A DNA stretch of 64,000 bases from Bacteroidales bacterium UBA1680 (lineage in GTDB: Bacteria > Bacteroidota > Bacteroidia > Bacteroidales > UBA932), in the NCBI GenBank assembly GCA_002320605.1, contig DCKG01000035.1, positions 16,804-80,803 of the forward strand, in the 5' to 3' direction. Made by a program: the position numbers and the translations under genes. Of this stretch, positions 8,864 to 18,186 are shown one piece after another. Positions within the stretch are counted from its first letter, which is position 1, and every line of letters begins with the position of its first letter. The notes beneath the pieces are model-generated. The model searched no databases. It saw nothing but the letters and a program-made list of their open reading frames with translations, and had not been told where the DNA came from.

Positions 8864-9958
8864 ATGAATATGGGAAAAGTTAGATTTGGCTTGGTCGGGA
8901 CAGGGAGAATCACCGACTGGGTGTTGAGAGGAGCTGTCCTGGAGCCTCGTTTCGAGGCAGCTGCGATATGCTCCAGGAGCGAAGCTAAGGCCGCAGACTT
9001 TGCGGCAAGGCATAATATTCCAAGGACGTTCACAGACGTGGACGCAATGGCATCGGACCCTGACATCGATGCCATATACATCGGGACTCCGAATGAAACT
9101 CATAGAGACTTGGCGGTTAGATGCATGGAGCACGGCAAACACGTCATGTGCGAGAAGCCGCTGGCTTCTAATGCTGCTGAAGTGGAGGAAATGATTGACG
9201 CGGCTCGAAGGAACGGGGTAATGCTGATGGAGGCGATGATATCGACGCTGAGTCCTAATTTCCTCAATGTTCAGAAAGAGGTCAGGCGAATTGGCGGAGT
9301 GAGGCACTATTCGGCGACATATTGCCAATATTCCTCAAAATATGACCTTCTGAAGCAGATTCTTGCAAGCCACAGCTCAAAAAGCCAGGCTCTGGAAGCA
9401 AATTCTCAGAACGTACCTAGTTCTTTCAATCCAGACTGCTCCGGAGGGGCCATGATGGATGTAGGAATATATACTATTTACCCAATGGTCGTGCTTTTCG
9501 GAGAGCCGAAAGGGTTGACAGCGAAGGTAACGAGTTGCGAGGTGCCAACGGCAAACGGGCCTAAGCCTATCGACCTGCAGGGAAATGTGATTTTTGAATA
9601 TGAGGGCATGAGTGCTGAGGTCATGTACTCCAAGATTGCCGACTCGCTGCTGCGTACGGAGATTTCCTGCGATGCGGGGATTATCTCCCTGGATCAAATT
9701 CATATCACTCGGGACGTTACGTTTACGAAAAGAGGGGCGCCCACTTCTGGGCGGTCTGGAATGCCGGAGGCCGTGGACATAACAGTGCCACGTGATGCTG
9801 ACGAGTACCAGTGTGAGTTCAGAGAATTCATTAACGTGCTTCAGTCCGGCAAGTTGGAGTCGGAGAATAATTCTCTGGCTAATTCCCTTGCCACAGCCCG
9901 CATAATGGAAGAAATCCGCCACCAGACCGGCATTGCCTTTCCAGCAGATAAATTTTGA
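8864..9958 (+). CDS. Gfo/Idh/MocA family NAD(P)-dependent oxidoreductase
   Basis: A 364-residue cytosolic enzyme. The N-terminal Rossmann fold starts with VGTGRITDWV (GxGxxx motif, about 9-18) and carries the family signature HVMCEKPLA (about 92-100), whose Lys is the usual catalytic residue. The C-terminal half is the substrate-binding alpha/beta domain. The family oxidises or reduces sugars, inositols and related compounds; the substrate cannot be read from the sequence. The start reads ATGAATATGGGA, so either Met could serve. It is transcribed divergently from the TonB receptor operon and shares its upstream repeat array. The next gene follows after 12 bp and is probably cotranscribed. Confidence 0.9.
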   Translation: MNMGKVRFGLVGTGRITDWVLRGAVLEPRFEAAAICSRSEAKAADFAARHNIPRTFTDVDAMASDPDIDAIYIGTPNETHRDLAVRCMEHGKHVMCEKPLASNAAEVEEMIDAARRNGVMLMEAMISTLSPNFLNVQKEVRRIGGVRHYSATYCQYSSKYDLLKQILASHSSKSQALEANSQNVPSSFNPDCSGGAMMDVGIYTIYPMVVLFGEPKGLTAKVTSCEVPTANGPKPIDLQGNVIFEYEGMSAEVMYSKIADSLLRTEISCDAGIISLDQIHITRDVTFTKRGAPTSGRSGMPEAVDITVPRDADEYQCEFREFINVLQSGKLESENNSLANSLATARIMEEIRHQTGIAFPADKF

Positions 9959-9970
9959 ATTACGATACGG

Positions 9971-10612
9971 ATGACAATCAAAAGAACAACACTCCTTTTA
10001 GCATTGGCTCTGCTGTGCGCATGCTCTCATGCGCCGAAGACTCTCCTCCAGACTGGAGACCTCGTATTCGTAGGGCTGCATAAGGACATGCCAGACTCTT
10101 CTATGTCCAGCGCAATCGCTGCCGCTACAGGCCCGGAGGACACCTTGGAGATAATCCATGTCGGAATCATAGATGTTTCCGGCGACTCGGTTTACGTGCT
10201 CGATGCGACAATCAAGCACGGCGTGGACAGGCATTCTCTAGACACGCTGATTCAGGATTTCACTCGTCACGACGGCACGAAGCCCGTACTGATTTACAAG
10301 CGATTGAAGGACAACAAACCTGCCCGGGAGTATGTTCGGAACGCCAAGCAGCGCCTTGGCCAGCCTTACGATTTCAACTTTCTGCCTGACAATGGTGCCT
10401 GCTACTGCTCCGAGCTGGTACGAGACAGCTACTTCGCAGGAAATGAATATGTCTTCGAGAATAAGCCCATGAACTTCAAAGGGCCAGATGGCGAATATCC
10501 CGCCTACTGGGTCAAGCTATTCGCCAAGATGGGAGTACCTATTCCACAAGATGTCCCTGGCACCAATCCACGCGACATGATGCTCTCCCCTGCGCTGCAA
10601 GATATTCAATGA
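9971..10612 (+). CDS. YiiX/NlpC-P60-like cysteine hydrolase lipoprotein
   Basis: A 213-residue protein with a signal peptide and lipobox LLCAC, so it is predicted to be a lipoprotein. The mature part starts with LQTGDLVFVG, the opening strand of YiiX/YebB-type permuted NlpC/P60 domains. It then has IIHVGIID, supplying the His, and ACYCSELVRDSYF, supplying the nucleophilic Cys. Such enzymes act on amide or lipid-ester bonds, often in cell-wall peptides, at the periplasmic face. It lies 12 bp after the oxidoreductase gene. No specific substrate is claimed. Confidence 0.85.
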   Translation: MTIKRTTLLLALALLCACSHAPKTLLQTGDLVFVGLHKDMPDSSMSSAIAAATGPEDTLEIIHVGIIDVSGDSVYVLDATIKHGVDRHSLDTLIQDFTRHDGTKPVLIYKRLKDNKPAREYVRNAKQRLGQPYDFNFLPDNGACYCSELVRDSYFAGNEYVFENKPMNFKGPDGEYPAYWVKLFAKMGVPIPQDVPGTNPRDMMLSPALQDIQ

Positions 10613-10783
10613 TTTCTACATCGCAACTACGGAACAGTGATACTGAATAATTGGAATGAATGAGCAATGAAAAGGGCGTAGCGCCGGACCTTTCAGAGTT
10701 TTTTAGCAGCAACGCAACTTTGAACTGCATCGCTTTGGTTCATTTCACAGATACCGAGAAAAATAGCGGGATAAAATTTAGGA

Positions 10784-10814
10784 TTGGCTGTTACTGATGA
10801 AATGAGTATATTCG
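10784..10814 (+). promoter_or_regulatory. Candidate promoter of the Abi gene
   Basis: TTGG at 10784-10787 and TATATTCG at 10807-10814 are 19 bp apart and resemble -33 TTTG and -7 TAnnTTTG, each with one mismatch. A start near 10821 would give a leader of about a dozen bases before the ATG at 10833. The 220-bp gap before the Abi gene shows nothing else. Confidence 0.45.
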
Positions 10815-10832
10815 TACATTAATTGGAGAACA

Positions 10833-11747
10833 ATGATCAAAAAGGCAACAACCCTTGATGAACAGGTGGCACTGCTCCGTAGTCGCGGGGTAGAAATTAT
10901 CTGCGAGGATAAGGCAAAGGAGTGCCTTCTTGATATAGGATATTTCAGGCTTTGCTCATATCTTTTCCCTTTCGAAAAGAGCTATCCCAAATACAAGAAT
11001 CGCACACACGAAGTTGTGGCAGGAACAAAGCTGAGTGATGCCGTGGCATTGTATTATTTCGATTTTGACCTCAGGAATATTCTCAATCGCTACATCAGCC
11101 GTATCGAGGTCGCGCTGCGCACATACATCACCTATACCTTGTCAAACAAGTACAAGAACTCCCCTACATGGTTTGTGGATCCGGCTGTGATGACATCCTC
11201 TTTCATCAAGGAATTTCAAAGTGTATACGATACCATAAAAAAGAAACCTATAATCAAACGCCACCACAAGAAATATATTAATGATAAGTATGCTCCTGCG
11301 TGGAAGACGATTGAGTTTATGACTTTCGGCAATATTGAAAACTTATATGCCAATCTGAAGTCACATGACGATAAGCTGGACATATGCCGTCATTTTGGGG
11401 TAAATCAGACATCAATTTTCGAGAACTACATCAAAACGATCTGCACGCTCCGAAACACTTGCGCCCACGGCGGAGTCCTTTTTGACATGAGGTTGCCGAT
11501 GAGCATAAAGAACGGTCCCGCCGGTATTATTGCCCGTGTGAACGGCAACAATTTGTGTGGTGCGCTGAAGGTAGTCGAATTCCTTATCGGCACGATTTCC
11601 CACAATCGCCTCAACGATATGAAAAATAATATAAGCGACGCATTAACAACACTTTACAGTCGAAATCCCAGCCTTAAGCAGACATTGAAAAAGACAGCAG
11701 GGATATTGGAATATCAAAAAGAAATAGTATCTTTGCATACAGATTAG
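10833..11747 (+). CDS. Abi_2 family abortive infection-type protein (HEPN RNase motif)
   Basis: A 304-residue protein of the AbiD/AbiF (Abi_2) family. The N-terminus has the family pattern DEQVALLRSRGVEI and LLDIGYFRLCSYLFPF. The middle has LRNILNRYISRIEVALR. Residues 207-212 read RNTCAH, the Rx4H motif of HEPN ribonucleases. Members of this family are known or suspected to abort phage infection by RNA cleavage. It stands alone with its own candidate promoter and a strong terminator, and no antitoxin, methylase or phage gene is next to it. Codon use looks somewhat more A/T-rich than in its neighbours, consistent with acquisition. Role in defence is inferred from family. Confidence 0.88.
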   Translation: MIKKATTLDEQVALLRSRGVEIICEDKAKECLLDIGYFRLCSYLFPFEKSYPKYKNRTHEVVAGTKLSDAVALYYFDFDLRNILNRYISRIEVALRTYITYTLSNKYKNSPTWFVDPAVMTSSFIKEFQSVYDTIKKKPIIKRHHKKYINDKYAPAWKTIEFMTFGNIENLYANLKSHDDKLDICRHFGVNQTSIFENYIKTICTLRNTCAHGGVLFDMRLPMSIKNGPAGIIARVNGNNLCGALKVVEFLIGTISHNRLNDMKNNISDALTTLYSRNPSLKQTLKKTAGILEYQKEIVSLHTD

Positions 11748-11797
11748 TGCCCGTATAGACTTTGTCGCTATACCATGCACTTAAAAACGTGCTAAGT

Positions 11798-11836
11798 CGG
11801 GTCTCTTCCCTTGCCGGAAGAGACCCGTTCTTTATT
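11798..11836 (+). terminator. Strong rho-independent terminator after the Abi gene
   Basis: A perfect 12-bp stem, CGGGTCTCTTCC (11798-11809) with GGAAGAGACCCG (11816-11827), has a 6-nt loop and is followed by TTCTTTATTT. It lies about 50 bp after the Abi stop, between convergent genes. Confidence 0.88.
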
Positions 11837-11917
11837 TATAAATATAGAGAATGGCTTTCAGGATGACGCTGAACAGAGAATTTGTTGATGTCTGTTAAAT
11901 CTCTCAGCCATTCAATG

Positions 11918-14776
11918 TCAATATCTAGCGGTTGTGCAAGAGTTCACGAGATAGACGATCGAGACATACGGGATGCCGGAATTGGTGGCGAGACCAATCT
12001 CGCAAGTACGGCTGTTCGAATATCCCACCTTGCAGTCTTTCACTTGCTCGCGAAGTTTCCTAAGCGCATAAGCATTCAGTTCAGGATAGGACATGCCCTT
12101 GTCACCGGCAAAGGCGCAGCAGCCAACACCCTCTGGAACAATGACTTTGCTAGAGCACAGCGATGCCAGCCTGACGAAAGTTTCATCGACCTTCATCAGC
12201 CTCGTGGAGCAGGTAAGATGCACAGGCACCGGCTCGTCAGTCTTATGGAATTCGAGCCTGTCTTTCAAGAACTTATAAATGAATTCAGCCGGCTCGTACA
12301 ATTCCATGTCCTGAATATGCTGCCGAAGATGATGCAGGCATGGGCTCTGGTCGCAGAGAACCAGCAGTCTCCCCTCCTGGGATGCCTTCCAGATTGCATC
12401 CTTCATCTCCTTGAGTTTCATCGAAGCCACATCAGGCATTCCTTTGCTCTCCCAGATGGTCCCGCAACAAAGCTTCGACATATTCTCCGGGAATATGACC
12501 TCGCAGTGAGCTTTTCGCAGCAATTCGCAAGTTTCCTCCACCAGAGGCCTCTTGAATGAGCTGTGCAGCGACATTCCCATCATCTGGTTCATGCAGCTAG
12601 GAATATACACGACCTTTAAGGTTTCGAGCTTCGTCACCGGATTGGGTTCGGCGGATGAATTGGCAGAGACGATTTCTTTCGGAATCTTATATGGTCCGGG
12701 AGTGGACGGAGTCCAGAGCATGATTCCGAACGAATAATGAAGCCAGTGGCAAAGACCCTTCATGGCACGCATTCCCAAAACACTCTCGCCCAGTCTTGCC
12801 GAACCCAACAGGAAACGAATCAAGGACTTGACTCCGGCGAAATGCTTCGCCGCGAACACGCCTAGGGAACGACCGCCTGGATGGGACGGAAGGACTTCCC
12901 TGCGAATCTCGTGCGTGAGGTCTGCCACATTTATGCCCATAGGGCAGGACATCGAACACAATCCGTCTCCGGCGCACGTCCTATCACCATCGTAAGCATA
13001 TTCCTTTTCCAATATCCTCAGCCTCCCAGCAGCATCAGCATCGCCTTTCTCTGAAAGCAGCCTGAGCCTCTCCATCTCACGCCTCGCCACTATCCTGGTC
13101 CGCGCCGACATGGTGAATCCGCAGGACACACAATTCACCTCGCAGAAACCGCACTCTATGCACTTGTTGATCTTCTCCAGCTTTTCTTCCCCACGCCCAT
13201 TTAGCACTGGAAGGGCCTTAAAATCACGCACATAACACTCAGGATCATCATTAAATATGACACCAGGATTCAATATTCCCAATGGATCGAATAAAGCCTT
13301 CACTCGTTTCATCAGCGAATATGCCTTCTCGCCCCACTCGTATTTCACGAATGGAGCCATGTTCCGCCCTGTCCCATGCTCAGCCTTCAGCGACCCATCG
13401 TATTTATCCACAACCAGATGCACGAGATCCTGAATCATAGCCTTGTAGCGATCGACTTCTTTCTGTGAATCAAATGCCTGATTGATAATGAAATGGAAAT
13501 TCCCTTCCAGAGCATGACCGTATATGCAGGAATCGTCATAGCCGTGCTTGTCCAGCAAATCGGAAAGATCGGCAGTGGCATTCGGCAAATCCTGAATATG
13601 GAAAGCTACGTCCTCGATGAGGCAGGTGGTGCCGATGCGCCTCATGCCTCCGACCGAAGGGAATATTCCGGAGCGGATAGCCCAGTATTTTGAATATACA
13701 GCCGGATCCTCCGTGAACTTGAACGGAACGTAAGTTTTGAAGCCATCGATGATGGACGTTATTTCCTGAATATGCTGATGAAGTTCTTCCTCAGAGTCTG
13801 CCCTGGTCTCAATCAGCAGAGCTGTAAGATTCGGGCCCGTCGTATCGTTCATTGAGGCCAAGGAACGCTTATCCAGAAGCTCCACCGCGCTGACGCTCAC
13901 CTCTTTAAGGGCGACGACCGCCCTTGCCGCCTCCCGAATGTCCGAGAAATATATCATGGCGCTGGCCTTGAGACTGGACAACGGAAGCGTCTTCATCGTG
14001 ACTTGGCTAAGAAAGGCCAGAGTGCCTTCGGATCCGACCAGCAGATGAGTTATGATGTCGAACGGCTCATCGAAGCGCACAAAAGGCAGAATGTTGAGTC
14101 CGGTGACGTTCTTGATTGAATATTTATAATTAATTCGGTCCGTGAATTCCTTGTCTGCACGAATCTCGTCTCTTAAAGCCTCTATCGCACGCAAGAAGTC
14201 CCCATGCTCGTCGTAGAAAGCCTTGCGGCTATCTCTCGACGAAGTGTCCAGCACAGTTCCATCGGCAAACACAATCCTCGCCGAGAGCAGTTCCTTGTCG
14301 CTGTTCGCATGCGTGCCGCAGCTCATGCCGGACGCATTGTTCATCACTATTCCGCCCACCATGCAACTGTTCACAGATGCCGGATCCGGCCCGAAATACC
14401 GGCCATGCCGCGCAAGAATCTTGTTAACTTGGCTACCCACGAGGCCAGGCTGCATCGTAATAGTCTTTTTGTCAGGAGACAGTGAATATTTCTCCCAGTG
14501 TTTTCCAGCGACTATGAGAACCGAATCAGTAATCGCCTGCCCAGAAAGGCTTGTACCAGCCGCTCTGAAAGTCACGGGAACGTTCATTCTGGAAGCCTCT
14601 CTCAGCAATCGGGACACTTCCTCCTCGTTGTCCGACCGCACGACAATTTGCGGTGTCAGACGATAAAACCCCGCATCAGTTCCCCATGCAAGGCATTTCA
14701 AGGCATCTGTATAAATTCTGTCTTTCGGAATGAAAGTGCTTATTTTCTTAAGAAATTCAGTCTGCCGCTGGTCCAT
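11918..14776 (-). CDS. FAD-binding / 4Fe-4S fusion dehydrogenase (GlcD-GlcF type, YdiJ-like)
   Basis: A 952-residue two-part oxidoreductase. Residues about 1-470 form a PCMH-type FAD-binding domain (PVTFRAAGTSLSGQAITDS, MVGGIVMNNASGMSCGT) and a FAD-oxidase C-terminal domain (EHGTGRN). A ferredoxin-like segment follows with CIECGFCEVNC and CAGDGLCSMSCPMG, giving two 4Fe-4S sites. The C-terminus has CCG-type motifs (LCCGTIW, GCCAFAGDKG). This order is that of D-2-hydroxyacid dehydrogenases such as YdiJ, D-lactate or D-2-hydroxyglutarate dehydrogenases that pass electrons to the membrane quinone pool. Length is close to YdiJ. The substrate is not decided by sequence. Confidence 0.9.
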   Translation of the reverse strand: MDQRQTEFLKKISTFIPKDRIYTDALKCLAWGTDAGFYRLTPQIVVRSDNEEEVSRLLREASRMNVPVTFRAAGTSLSGQAITDSVLIVAGKHWEKYSLSPDKKTITMQPGLVGSQVNKILARHGRYFGPDPASVNSCMVGGIVMNNASGMSCGTHANSDKELLSARIVFADGTVLDTSSRDSRKAFYDEHGDFLRAIEALRDEIRADKEFTDRINYKYSIKNVTGLNILPFVRFDEPFDIITHLLVGSEGTLAFLSQVTMKTLPLSSLKASAMIYFSDIREAARAVVALKEVSVSAVELLDKRSLASMNDTTGPNLTALLIETRADSEEELHQHIQEITSIIDGFKTYVPFKFTEDPAVYSKYWAIRSGIFPSVGGMRRIGTTCLIEDVAFHIQDLPNATADLSDLLDKHGYDDSCIYGHALEGNFHFIINQAFDSQKEVDRYKAMIQDLVHLVVDKYDGSLKAEHGTGRNMAPFVKYEWGEKAYSLMKRVKALFDPLGILNPGVIFNDDPECYVRDFKALPVLNGRGEEKLEKINKCIECGFCEVNCVSCGFTMSARTRIVARREMERLRLLSEKGDADAAGRLRILEKEYAYDGDRTCAGDGLCSMSCPMGINVADLTHEIRREVLPSHPGGRSLGVFAAKHFAGVKSLIRFLLGSARLGESVLGMRAMKGLCHWLHYSFGIMLWTPSTPGPYKIPKEIVSANSSAEPNPVTKLETLKVVYIPSCMNQMMGMSLHSSFKRPLVEETCELLRKAHCEVIFPENMSKLCCGTIWESKGMPDVASMKLKEMKDAIWKASQEGRLLVLCDQSPCLHHLRQHIQDMELYEPAEFIYKFLKDRLEFHKTDEPVPVHLTCSTRLMKVDETFVRLASLCSSKVIVPEGVGCCAFAGDKGMSYPELNAYALRKLREQVKDCKVGYSNSRTCEIGLATNSGIPYVSIVYLVNSCTTARY

Positions 14777-14872
14777 ATCGTTTAACGTTACTGTTCGTTC
14801 AGAATTGGTTTAAAGTTAATAATTTTTCAAGAAAGATTGCCATTTAGAGAAAGCCTGCTACAGTGCCCATCT

Positions 14873-15046
14873 CTATGGCGATGTTCCTAGAGAAGAACAA
14901 TGCTGCTCCGACTTTTCATAAAGTGGATATTTCTGGGTTATGGCGAAAAAGCCATGATTCTTGAATATCTCGAATCCCTCGGCGCTCTCAAATAATCTTG
15001 TTGCGTTCAGCCGCGCGGATGATGGCTGAGGATATTTCTCTGCCAT
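14873..15046 (-). CDS. Small hypothetical ORF overlapping the xerD 3' end
   Basis: A 57-codon ORF opens with an ATG inside the last 40 bp of xerD, in another frame, and runs through the 230-bp gap after it (MAEKYPQPSSARLNAT, then LFESAEGFEIFKNHGFFAI). Codon choice looks coding-like and the overlap with an upstream gene is typical of translational coupling. The SARLNATRLFESAEGF stretch faintly recalls GNAT acetyltransferase C-termini, so it could be a remnant. No function is claimed. The rest of the gap before the dehydrogenase gene shows nothing. Confidence 0.3.
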   Translation of the reverse strand: MAEKYPQPSSARLNATRLFESAEGFEIFKNHGFFAITQKYPLYEKSEQHCSSLGTSP

Positions 15047-15882
15047 GTGGAGGAGTCGATGTGGGTGTAGATTTCGGTTGTGAGTATGGATTCGTGCCCG
15101 AGCATCTCCTGTACGACTCGCAGGTCAGCCCCGTGCTCGATGAGGTGGGTTGCGAATGAGTGCCTGAACGTGTGCGGAGATATCTCTTTGTGGATGCCCG
15201 CCAACATCGCCTGCTTCTTCACCATGTTGAACATGGAAATGCGGCTGAGAGATTTGCCGAACTTATTCAGGAACAGGATGTCATCATATTCAGAAGAATA
15301 TGGCTCCAGCCTCACCACGAGATAATTTTTTATGGCATCAGCTGCCATGTTCCCTAGCGGCACGACTCTTTCTTTGTTACCCTTTCCTACTACTCGCACG
15401 AAATGCTCGTCCAGATAGACGAAAGAAATTTTTAATCCGACTGCCTCGGAAACCCTTAACCCACAACCGTAAAGCACTTCCAAGATTGCCCTGTCACGTT
15501 TCCCTGTCCAAGCGCTCAGGTCAACGGAATCCATGATTGCCGACACCTCGTCTTCCGAAAGAACCTCTGGCAGATACCTGCCCAGCTTAGGGGAATCTAC
15601 TGCATCCACGGGATTATCCTTCCGCTCGCCCTCGATTATCAGCCATCTGAAGAAAGAATTCATTGCGCTCAAGAGCCTGGCCTGGGAGCGTTTTGAGATG
15701 TCCTTGCGCTTTGCTAAGTAGGCCACTATGTCATCTGATGCAACTTCTGCAGGAGGCAAAGGCACAATGTCGAAAAACTCCTGCAAGTCAGAGACATATG
15801 ATGCCACCGTGTTCGGCGACATCGCCCTTTCTATTCTCAGATAGTCCGAATAATCCGATATTATCTTCCCCGTCAGGTCCAT
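15007..15882 (-). CDS. xerD: Site-specific tyrosine recombinase XerD
   Basis: A 291-residue recombinase of standard Xer length. The N-terminal SAM-like core-binding domain covers about 1-90. The catalytic domain has Arg in YGCGLRVSEAVGLK, HTFRHSFATHL (HxxR), GHESILTTEIYTHID, and the Tyr nucleophile in EIYTH. Xer recombinases resolve chromosome dimers at dif. The start codon is immediately next to the stop of the upstream peptidase gene (15882/15883), so the two are surely cotranscribed. XerC is the alternative name; the fit to XerD is judged by eye. Confidence 0.9.
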   Translation of the reverse strand: MDLTGKIISDYSDYLRIERAMSPNTVASYVSDLQEFFDIVPLPPAEVASDDIVAYLAKRKDISKRSQARLLSAMNSFFRWLIIEGERKDNPVDAVDSPKLGRYLPEVLSEDEVSAIMDSVDLSAWTGKRDRAILEVLYGCGLRVSEAVGLKISFVYLDEHFVRVVGKGNKERVVPLGNMAADAIKNYLVVRLEPYSSEYDDILFLNKFGKSLSRISMFNMVKKQAMLAGIHKEISPHTFRHSFATHLIEHGADLRVVQEMLGHESILTTEIYTHIDSSTWQRNILSHHPRG

Positions 15883-17898
15883 CTACAGCGTACTGTACTT
15901 CTTGCCGTAATTGAGCTGCTGCCGGAGATAGTCGTCAGCGTAGACTATCTTGTAATCGACCACCTTGCCATCTTTCTCTACCGGCACGATGTCCGGATTC
16001 ACGAAACCACCGTAAGGCTTCAGGCCCAGTGCATCATAACGAGCCTTCACTTCCTCGTGTAGCTGCCTATCGATATTCACGGCATAAACATCAATCAGGT
16101 TCTTTCCTGCCTTGTAATCGCCTTCCGACTTTATCCTTTGGATTTCAGAGAGCAGCTGGGCGAAAAGCCCGCGAAGCGCCTCGTAGTCATTGATCACGAA
16201 ATAAGTCTTCCCTTCTTTCTTAACCTTCTGGATGACATTGTTCTGCGCCCCTTTCTCGTAGCACCATTCGGCGATGAGCTTGCGATTCTGCATGTGAGCC
16301 TCCGTGACCGTGCGCCCTAGCTCAATCCTGTTCAGCTGAACCATCAGTCCGTTACGGATGTAGCTGTCATATTCGGCCTTGTAAGCCTCTCCGTCCGGCA
16401 TTATGCCAAGTTCGACCAACTTGGGATCCGCAGCATAATACAGACCGAAAAGGTCTGCCCTTGCCTCTTCCAGGGCAGACTGATATTCTCCCAGAGCCGT
16501 GGAAGACACGCCCGGCAGAAGCTGTCCCGAGCCATGCCCCAGGCATTCGTGCAGGTCGGTGTGGATTTCATCGGCGTAGGAGCCATATTTCTTGTACCTG
16601 TCTATCTCTTCCTGCGAGTACGCAAACTCGTTCAGCGCGCTTGCAGGTGATTCCTGCGCCGCCATGTCGTAAGCATGGGTGATGTTGGCGATGGTCACCG
16701 ACTTAGAGCCGTAATCCCTGCGGATCCAGTCCGAGTTCGGCAGGTTTATCCCGATAGGGGTGGACGGATACGTAGCCCCGGCGAGAGTCACGGCGTTCAC
16801 TACCTTTGCAGACACGCCTTTCACCTGAGGCTTCCTGAAGCGAGCGTCGATCGGAGAATTGTCTTCGAACCATTGAGCATTGGCGCTCAGCACCCCGGTG
16901 CGAGCCGACGCAGCCGAATCCTTGATGTTCACATATCCCTCCCAAGTGGCTTTCCTGCCGAGCGGGTCGTCATAGTCTTCGATGAAGCCGTTTATGAAAT
17001 CTACGTGCCCGATGGTGTCCTGAACCCACTCTACGTTGAAGTCGTCCCAGAGCTTCAAATCTCCTGTTTCGTAATATTCAATTAATAGGTTCAACGCCTT
17101 TTTCTGAATCTCATTCTCAGCCACCTCGGCTGCCTTCCCTAATTCAGCGACTATCTTCTCCAAGGCATTTGAATATATTCCTCCAACCTTCCAAGGCTCT
17201 TCCACGACTTTGCCGCCCACCTTCACGACCTTGGTATTAAGGCCGTAGGCGACTGGGGTAGTATCATTCGGATCCATTATGGAATTGTAATAGTCCTCTA
17301 CCTCCTTGCGAGTGACGCCGTCATAAAAATTCACGGCAGAGAGAACCACGATGTCGCCACTGGAAGAGGTTGAGCGCCGTTGCGGATAGATGTCCTTTGA
17401 ATATATCACATTCAGCAGCGTATCGGCTTTCTCGCCCTCGCCGATTGCCTCCATCAGGCTCTTGAAATACTCCTTTGAGCATTCCGGGAAGAACTTGTCC
17501 TCGGCGTAGTGATGATGCATGCCATTAGAAAAGAAGAGTCTCTTCGCATACACGGTGAATTTCCGGAAATCCTCGCTGTCCCGATCGCCTTTATATTCAT
17601 TCAAAATATCCTCAACCGCATGCCTTACCGGCAGGTTCCATTTGCAGTATTGGTCCCAGGTAATATCCCTGCCGTACTTAGCAGCCTCCGAGAGATGGTA
17701 GGCATATTCCTTCTGCCTCAGCGTCAGGTCTTCCCACCCAGGCACCTGATAGCGCATCACCTTCAAATCCGCAAATTCGTCCAGCAAATAATGAAAAGCC
17801 TCATTCTGAGCCGTCCGCTCATCCTTCTGTCCCCCTTGACCACATGCGCTCAGCAACGCAGCCACACCGAAAATTGTCAGCATATTCTTTAAATTCAT
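15883..17898 (-). CDS. Dipeptidyl peptidase III family metallopeptidase (M49) lipoprotein
   Basis: A 671-residue secreted peptidase. The N-terminus is a lipoprotein signal (LLSACGQ). The zinc site is HECLGHGSGQ (about 451-460), the M49 HExxxH motif with Cys at a variable position, as known in Bacteroides DPP III. EEARADLFGLYY (about 476-487) supplies the third ligand. DPP III enzymes release dipeptides from the N-terminus of oligopeptides. The predicted lipidation would place this one in the periplasm or on the cell surface, unlike cytosolic eukaryotic DPP III. It directly precedes xerD without a gap. The upstream 17899-18129 region shows no clear promoter box. Confidence 0.92.
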   Translation of the reverse strand: MNLKNMLTIFGVAALLSACGQGGQKDERTAQNEAFHYLLDEFADLKVMRYQVPGWEDLTLRQKEYAYHLSEAAKYGRDITWDQYCKWNLPVRHAVEDILNEYKGDRDSEDFRKFTVYAKRLFFSNGMHHHYAEDKFFPECSKEYFKSLMEAIGEGEKADTLLNVIYSKDIYPQRRSTSSSGDIVVLSAVNFYDGVTRKEVEDYYNSIMDPNDTTPVAYGLNTKVVKVGGKVVEEPWKVGGIYSNALEKIVAELGKAAEVAENEIQKKALNLLIEYYETGDLKLWDDFNVEWVQDTIGHVDFINGFIEDYDDPLGRKATWEGYVNIKDSAASARTGVLSANAQWFEDNSPIDARFRKPQVKGVSAKVVNAVTLAGATYPSTPIGINLPNSDWIRRDYGSKSVTIANITHAYDMAAQESPASALNEFAYSQEEIDRYKKYGSYADEIHTDLHECLGHGSGQLLPGVSSTALGEYQSALEEARADLFGLYYAADPKLVELGIMPDGEAYKAEYDSYIRNGLMVQLNRIELGRTVTEAHMQNRKLIAEWCYEKGAQNNVIQKVKKEGKTYFVINDYEALRGLFAQLLSEIQRIKSEGDYKAGKNLIDVYAVNIDRQLHEEVKARYDALGLKPYGGFVNPDIVPVEKDGKVVDYKIVYADDYLRQQLNYGKKYSTL

Positions 17899-18129
17899 AA
17901 GTCATGATTTTTCTGAACTTTAAATATACGAAAATCTTCGAGACAAATTAAACTTTCCCAGAATTACGGCTTTTTCCTGCTAACGTCGTTGATTTAAGAA
18001 AGCTCATCTCCCCCATGCTAGGATGACACGTAGACAGAAAAAGATGCCTCCCGCATCTCACGACGCAGAAGGCAGTTCAATTTTGTTTTTAGCTATTTTA
18101 ATTATCCGTCATAACGGTGACGGTCCGTT

Positions 18130-18175
18130 TATTTTAAAAGGGGAATGTCTCTTAGCCAATCGAAGCATTCCCCTT
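18130..18175 (-). terminator. Terminator after the phase-variable lipoprotein gene
   Basis: A 10-bp stem, AAGGGGAATG (18138-18147) with CATTCCCCTT (18166-18175), has an 18-nt loop. On the minus strand it is followed by TTAAAATAAA. It begins 12 bp after the lipoprotein stop. The U-tract is short, so efficiency is uncertain. Confidence 0.6.
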
Positions 18176-18186
18176 CGAATGAGCGA

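Noticed and set aside
15007..15882. XerD as the integrase of a mobile element
   Set aside because: Standard Xer length and sequence, cotranscribed with a peptidase gene, with no repeats or cargo around it.
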